From Agathobacter sp. (GTDB taxonomy: Bacteria; Bacillota_A; Clostridia; Lachnospirales; Lachnospiraceae): a stretch of DNA of 9,892 nucleotides. Both the position numbers and the translations under genes were made by a program. How positions within the stretch are numbered: position 1 is the first letter of the stretch; each line of letters starts with the position of its first letter. The DNA is taken from NCBI GenBank assembly GCA_017936725.1, contig JAGBEZ010000035.1, forward strand, positions 1 to 9,892. The letters run 5' to 3'. Below are positions 7,313 through 9,892 of this stretch, in pieces. The notes beneath the pieces were generated by a model, which worked only from the letters and a program-made list of their open reading frames with translations, ran no database searches and was not told the origin of the DNA.

Positions 7313-8575
7313 CTACCTTAAGTCTAGTTTATCTCGGATAATATTGATTTGATCTACCGTTAAGTGAATATCTATATCATCACTAAATACAAGAATTGCG
7401 TTTTCATATCGAACATAATAAATACCTATTTTATTTCGAAAGGCTTTCTTAGCCCCCCAATCCTTGCTACACTCTGTTAGTTCTTCATTATATTTTTTGT
7501 CCTCTAGTTCTTCTTCCCAGATTTTATCCAATATCCAGTCATGCTTTGTTCTGTAAACATTATAATAAATAGATTCTTCTTCACCAAAAGCAAAATAGGT
7601 TTTTACACTTCCAAGGATATTTTCACTTTTATATACAGAGATTTCTTCTATTTCATCGTCACACTCTCTATAATCCGAAATCAAAACTGGCAGATTTTCA
7701 ACCTTTTCGTCTTCCTTTTCTTCGAAATTAATAGAAAACGCACCGACCACGATTACCGTTATCAAAAAAAATGAAAAGACTAATTGAATCACTATATTGG
7801 CATCGCTACTCGGACGAATTTTATTTAAAATAAATGCAAACAGTAATGTTACAACAAATACTCCTCCATTTAAGAGCACTAACTCCTTTTCGCCCAGCGC
7901 AAACAAATATCCTAAAAACAATCCCATGAATACGATAAGATAAATACTCTCTAATCGAACATGATATTTTCCATCTTCGCAAGCACCAATATGTACCCTT
8001 CCTCCCTGCTTAAGCACATTTTTTAACTCATTACGCTTATAAAAGGCATATACTGTTTTTACCAAATATGCAAAAAACAGTAGCGTCCACGCTGTTACTG
8101 TAAATAACGAAGTAACAGAGAATATTTGTTCCTCAAAAAACGAAAGCATATTCACCCATTGCAACACCGCATTCAAAGCAAACAAAGCAAGTAATAACAA
8201 ATTGCTACCTGAAAGCGTTCCTTTAAAAGCATTATTTATACGCTCTTCTGGTGTAAAAAGTGTTACTGCATTCTCATCCACTTTCTTGAAGATACAGAAC
8301 TTCTGCTTTGCGTCAATAAACTTCCATCCTGCTGCCTCACAATACGCTGCAAACTCCTGCGTGTTTGGCTCTGGACGCATATCATTTTCACTAGCTTTGG
8401 TAAAGACCTCTACTGCATACACCGCCTGCTTTGGCTCGCCTTTTTCGAATTTTAATCCAACACCCCACTCTTTAAAATGCCAGCCCTTTGCCGCCATATT
8501 ACTTAGATATTTTGCGAAGTCATCACAATGCATATAATCAAAACCTTTTAAAACTGTCTTTGTATTTCTAGCCAT
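7313..8575 (-). CDS. DUF2812 domain-containing membrane protein
   Basis: The first 105 residues fit the DUF2812 domain, a soluble module nearly always linked to PadR regulators. Visible features are FDYMHCDDFAKYLSNMAAKGWHF early on and the CEAAGWKFIDAKQKFCIFKK stretch (79-98). Five hydrophobic segments follow (about 125-145, 155-178, 210-228, 232-251 and 262-282). A final acidic tail domain of about 135 residues (286-420) is rich in Asp/Glu and aromatic residues. There is no signal peptide. The start is ATG 8575 with AAGGAG 9 nt upstream. The gene comes first in the operon and padR second. The function of DUF2812 proteins is not established. A role as a sensor or anti-regulator that titrates PadR, or in membrane stress, is speculation from context. 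Confidence 0.85.
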   Translation of the reverse strand: MARNTKTVLKGFDYMHCDDFAKYLSNMAAKGWHFKEWGVGLKFEKGEPKQAVYAVEVFTKASENDMRPEPNTQEFAAYCEAAGWKFIDAKQKFCIFKKVDENAVTLFTPEERINNAFKGTLSGSNLLLLALFALNAVLQWVNMLSFFEEQIFSVTSLFTVTAWTLLFFAYLVKTVYAFYKRNELKNVLKQGGRVHIGACEDGKYHVRLESIYLIVFMGLFLGYLFALGEKELVLLNGGVFVVTLLFAFILNKIRPSSDANIVIQLVFSFFLITVIVVGAFSINFEEKEDEKVENLPVLISDYRECDDEIEEISVYKSENILGSVKTYFAFGEEESIYYNVYRTKHDWILDKIWEEELEDKKYNEELTECSKDWGAKKAFRNKIGIYYVRYENAILVFSDDIDIHLTVDQINIIRDKLDLR

Positions 8576-8620
8576 ATTCGCACTCTCCTTCTTCTTTAAT
8601 CTTAATACTTGTCGTTTTAT

Positions 8621-8635
8621 TATCGAGTATCGATA
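8621..8635. promoter_or_regulatory. PadR-like operator, downstream copy
   Basis: TATCG-AGTAT-CGATA has perfect 5-bp arms. It lies at about +6 to +20 of the predicted DUF2812-padR transcript. It is the same motif as the site in the promoter spacer, with start points 34 bp apart, so two PadR dimers could bind on roughly the same face of the helix. The flanking bases are also conserved between the two copies. Confidence 0.7.
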
Positions 8636-8647
8636 TTTCCTATCTTT

Positions 8648-8676
8648 ATTATATTATCGTGTATCGATATTGTCAA
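8648..8676 (-). promoter_or_regulatory. Consensus sigma-A promoter of the DUF2812-padR operon
   Basis: Read leftward, TTGACA (8676-8671) and TATAAT (8653-8648) are both perfect and separated by exactly 17 bp. The -35 box overlaps the TGA stop of pnuC (8675-8673). A promoter this strong must be held off by a repressor, which agrees with the PadR-like operator lying inside its spacer. Confidence 0.85.
8655..8669. promoter_or_regulatory. PadR-like operator in the promoter spacer
   Basis: TATCG-TGTAT-CGATA has perfect 5-bp arms and sits between the -35 and -10 boxes, so bound repressor would directly exclude RNA polymerase. It shares attatcg-N-gtatcgatat with the downstream copy, differing at one base within that 18-bp block. 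Confidence 0.72.
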
Positions 8677-9365
8677 CAACTTTGTCGTTTCTCCATCTTC
8701 CTCCAATTCACAAAACCATAGATATCATTTATAAAAAAGGCTATAAAACATACCACTACAGATATATATCTCACATCCGACATGCTTGCCAGTACCCATA
8801 GCACAATCAACACCACATCATTCGCCGCATATGCCACTGCAAAATATGGATTTCTGCGGAAAGTCAGATAAACCGCCACAAAGCTAGTTGTTACGGATAA
8901 CGTACTAGGCACAATATTGGCTGTATGAAAATAGGCAAGGATAAAGTAAAAAACTACCGTCACCACTGCTGCCAATATCCACATAAATATTACTTCGTTT
9001 CGTGAAATGCGATTGACTTTCACCTCTGCTTTGTTTCCATTGTAAGGATTGTGAAGCCATGAAATAAGAGCAAATACTGCCATTGGCATTGTCATTCCGA
9101 GGTACGTGATCATTTCTCCATAATAGGAAAAGGTATAGGAAATGATTCCGTATAGCAGGCTGAAGAGCACCATCAATAGTTGCCCAAATGGATTTCCTTT
9201 TGCGTTGAAGATAAGTGATGTTACACCAATTAGAGATGCAGATAATGTATGATAGTTTTCTCGGTCGAAAATACAAAAGGATGCAATAATAAGTATCACA
9301 GAACTCACCCAGAGCAACCTCTCTCCTTTTGTGAAATATGTAATATACTCTTTTATTCTTCTCAT
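8673..9365 (-). CDS. pnuC: PnuC-family nicotinamide riboside transporter
   Basis: This is a membrane protein of 230 residues with about seven or eight hydrophobic helices (roughly 18-34, 41-55, 62-80, 83-104, 124-146, 150-168, 175-196 and 198-218). Family traits are the NAKGNPFGQLLMVLFSLLYG stretch (54-73), SWLHNPY (102-108), RRNPYFAVAYAANDVVLIVLW (170-190) and the C-terminal NDIYGFVNWRKMEKRQ (213-228). PnuC proteins carry nicotinamide riboside inward by facilitated diffusion; phosphorylation in the cell traps it for NAD synthesis. Relatives carry thiamine or riboflavin, but those usually have TPP or FMN riboswitches, which are not seen here. The start is ATG 9365 with AAAGGAAA 7 nt upstream. 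The leader contains a probable transcription attenuator. No terminator separates this gene from the DUF2812 promoter, so read-through is possible. Confidence 0.9.
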   Translation of the reverse strand: MRRIKEYITYFTKGERLLWVSSVILIIASFCIFDRENYHTLSASLIGVTSLIFNAKGNPFGQLLMVLFSLLYGIISYTFSYYGEMITYLGMTMPMAVFALISWLHNPYNGNKAEVKVNRISRNEVIFMWILAAVVTVVFYFILAYFHTANIVPSTLSVTTSFVAVYLTFRRNPYFAVAYAANDVVLIVLWVLASMSDVRYISVVVCFIAFFINDIYGFVNWRKMEKRQSC

Positions 9366-9380
9366 AATCTAATTTCCTTT

Positions 9381-9442
9381 CTAAAACAAAAAGCATCCGT
9401 TAATGTATCTTCTAAGACCTAATGATACACTTACGAATGCTT
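9381..9442 (-). terminator. Intrinsic terminator/attenuator in the pnuC leader
   Basis: Read leftward, arm 9442-9424 pairs with arm 9409-9391: 19 positions, 16 Watson-Crick, two G-U and one mismatch, with a 14-nt loop. It is followed at once by TTTTTGTTTTAG. This is a standard rho-independent terminator, but it lies upstream of the pnuC start, between promoter and gene, so it must be conditional if pnuC is to be expressed. Confidence 0.75.
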
Positions 9443-9464
9443 CGCATTCTCTACCCGGTGGCAG
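9435..9464 (-). promoter_or_regulatory. Competing hairpin of the pnuC leader (possible riboswitch or antiterminator)
   Basis: GAATGC-N3-GCATTC (9449-9435 read leftward) is a perfect 6-bp hairpin that uses the first eight bases of the terminator's 5' arm, so both structures cannot form together. Just before it, CTGCC-ACCG-GGTAG (9464-9451) makes another small stem with one G-U pair. The total leader is about 130 nt. No known aptamer class (TPP, FMN, T-box) was recognised. An NAD+-II (pnuC motif) type switch is a candidate from gene context only. Confidence 0.5.
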
Positions 9465-9503
9465 ATTTTATTATTCTTTCACTTTTATTTTTTCTTATTC
9501 TCT

Positions 9504-9531
9504 ATTATAATGAGTTTATCTATATTTGCAA
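9504..9531 (-). promoter_or_regulatory. Probable promoter of pnuC
   Basis: Read leftward, TTGCAA (9531-9526, four of six bases) and TATAAT (9509-9504, perfect) are separated by 16 bp. The predicted start is near 9497. The -10 overlaps the one for the MATE gene on the other strand. Confidence 0.6.
9506..9511 (+). promoter_or_regulatory. Probable -10 box for the MATE gene
   Basis: A perfect TATAAT lies 39 bp before the MATE start codon. The -35 region is only TTTTAT (9483-9488) at 17-bp spacing, so the promoter may be weak or depend on a factor; the T-rich run 9483-9499 may help as an UP-like element. It shares the ATTATAAT palindrome (9504-9511) with the pnuC promoter. Confidence 0.5.
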
Positions 9532-9550
9532 CATAGAAAGAAGGATATTT

Positions 9551-9892
9551 ATGAGCAAAAATACTCAAACAAATGAACTTGGGAGTGGAAGTATTCCAAA
9601 ACTTTTCTTTAAATTAGCGATTCCAGCCGTTGTGGCGCAGCTTGTCAACATGCTTTATAACATTGTTGACCGTATTTATATTGGACATATTCCTGAAATT
9701 GGAGCCTCTGCTCTTACCGGTGTTGGCCTGTTTGCCTCAATCATGATGTTTATTACTGCTTTTTCTATGCTAGCAGGTGCAGGTGGTGCTCCACTTGCTT
9801 CCATTGCGCTAGGGAAAAATGATAAAGAGCATGCTGAAAAGATTATGACAAACTCTTTTTCTCTTCTTTTAATTTTTGCAGTCGTACTTACC
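9551..9892 (+). CDS. MATE-family multidrug/metabolite efflux transporter, N-terminal part
   Basis: 114 codons are visible and the frame is open at the window end. MATE proteins (about 440-460 residues, 12 helices) expel cationic drugs or metabolites in exchange for Na+ or H+. The start MSKNTQTNELGSGSIPKLFFKLAIPAVVAQLVNMLYNIVDRIYIGH is split over residues 1-46. It has the hallmark pattern of this family: a short polar leader, a Pro-containing first helix, then LYNIVDRIYIG. The second helix region LTGVGLFASIMMFITAF (55-71), the AGAGGAPLASIALGKND stretch (75-91) and the start of the third helix (99-114) follow in the usual order. The start is ATG 9551 with AAGAAGGA ending 5 nt upstream. It is divergent from pnuC. 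The substrate cannot be predicted. Confidence 0.92.
   Translation, partial: MSKNTQTNELGSGSIPKLFFKLAIPAVVAQLVNMLYNIVDRIYIGHIPEIGASALTGVGLFASIMMFITAFSMLAGAGGAPLASIALGKNDKEHAEKIMTNSFSLLLIFAVVLT

Noticed and set aside
7313..8575. DUF2812 protein as part of a phage defence system
   Set aside because: Membrane helices and an uncharacterised tail are present, but no nuclease, NTPase, toxin or defence neighbour is in the window; the PadR linkage explains the context better.
8905..9396. 163-residue minus-strand open frame overlapping pnuC
   Set aside because: It is a shifted-frame shadow of pnuC, starts within the pnuC leader terminator and lacks its own ribosome site.
9451..9464. CTACCCGGTGGCAG as a T-box or other known riboswitch core on the plus strand
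   Set aside because: It lacks the T-box consensus and no specifier stem is seen; it fits better as a small stem on the minus-strand pnuC leader.

Overview
The window looks like the chromosome of a low-GC Gram-positive anaerobe, most likely a Clostridia member of the Lachnospiraceae type. The reasons are strong AGGAG-type ribosome sites, AT-rich intergenic DNA, consensus sigma-A promoters and the protein families present: an MsmX/UgpC-type sugar ATPase, a CdaR/PucR-type regulator, a PadR plus DUF2812 pair, a Firmicutes-type PnuC and a MATE pump. The organism assignment is inference from these features, not from a search. All genes read leftward (minus strand) except the last one.

Left block (1-5412), one tight operon reading leftward: a CdaR/PucR-like regulator (5412-4306), then a type IIA topoisomerase B subunit (4294-2372, topo IV ParE-like), then its A subunit (2361-127, ParC-like without a GyrA box), then the first 43 codons of folC, which leaves the window. 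The gaps are 11 nt, 10 nt and a GTGA overlap. At the two gapped junctions the stop codon lies inside or against the next ribosome-binding site, so the genes are probably translationally coupled.

Middle block (5413-6998): a stand-alone ATP-binding subunit of carbohydrate ABC importers (6621-5509), with no permease or binding protein beside it. A perfect 22-bp palindrome follows it and it has its own promoter. Upstream of that promoter lies a 258-bp imperfect inverted repeat (6734-6991) that could fold into one very long hairpin. Its mismatches mostly become G-U pairs when read from the minus strand. This is the most unusual structure in the window.

Right block (6999-9892): a DUF2812 membrane protein gene followed by a padR gene. 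They are driven by a perfect TTGACA-17-TATAAT promoter carrying one PadR-like operator (TATCG-N5-CGATA) in the spacer and a second just downstream of the start point. The -35 box overlaps the stop codon of pnuC, a nicotinamide riboside-type transporter. The pnuC leader holds an intrinsic terminator and a competing hairpin, as in riboswitches or other attenuators. pnuC and a rightward MATE efflux gene (cut by the window end) diverge from one palindromic -10 sequence.

Functionally, the block links DNA topology with a metabolite-sensing regulator and folate metabolism, next to sugar uptake energetics, a membrane-stress-like PadR switch, NAD precursor uptake and drug/metabolite efflux. No insertion sequence, phage gene, tRNA, rRNA or CRISPR array is visible.
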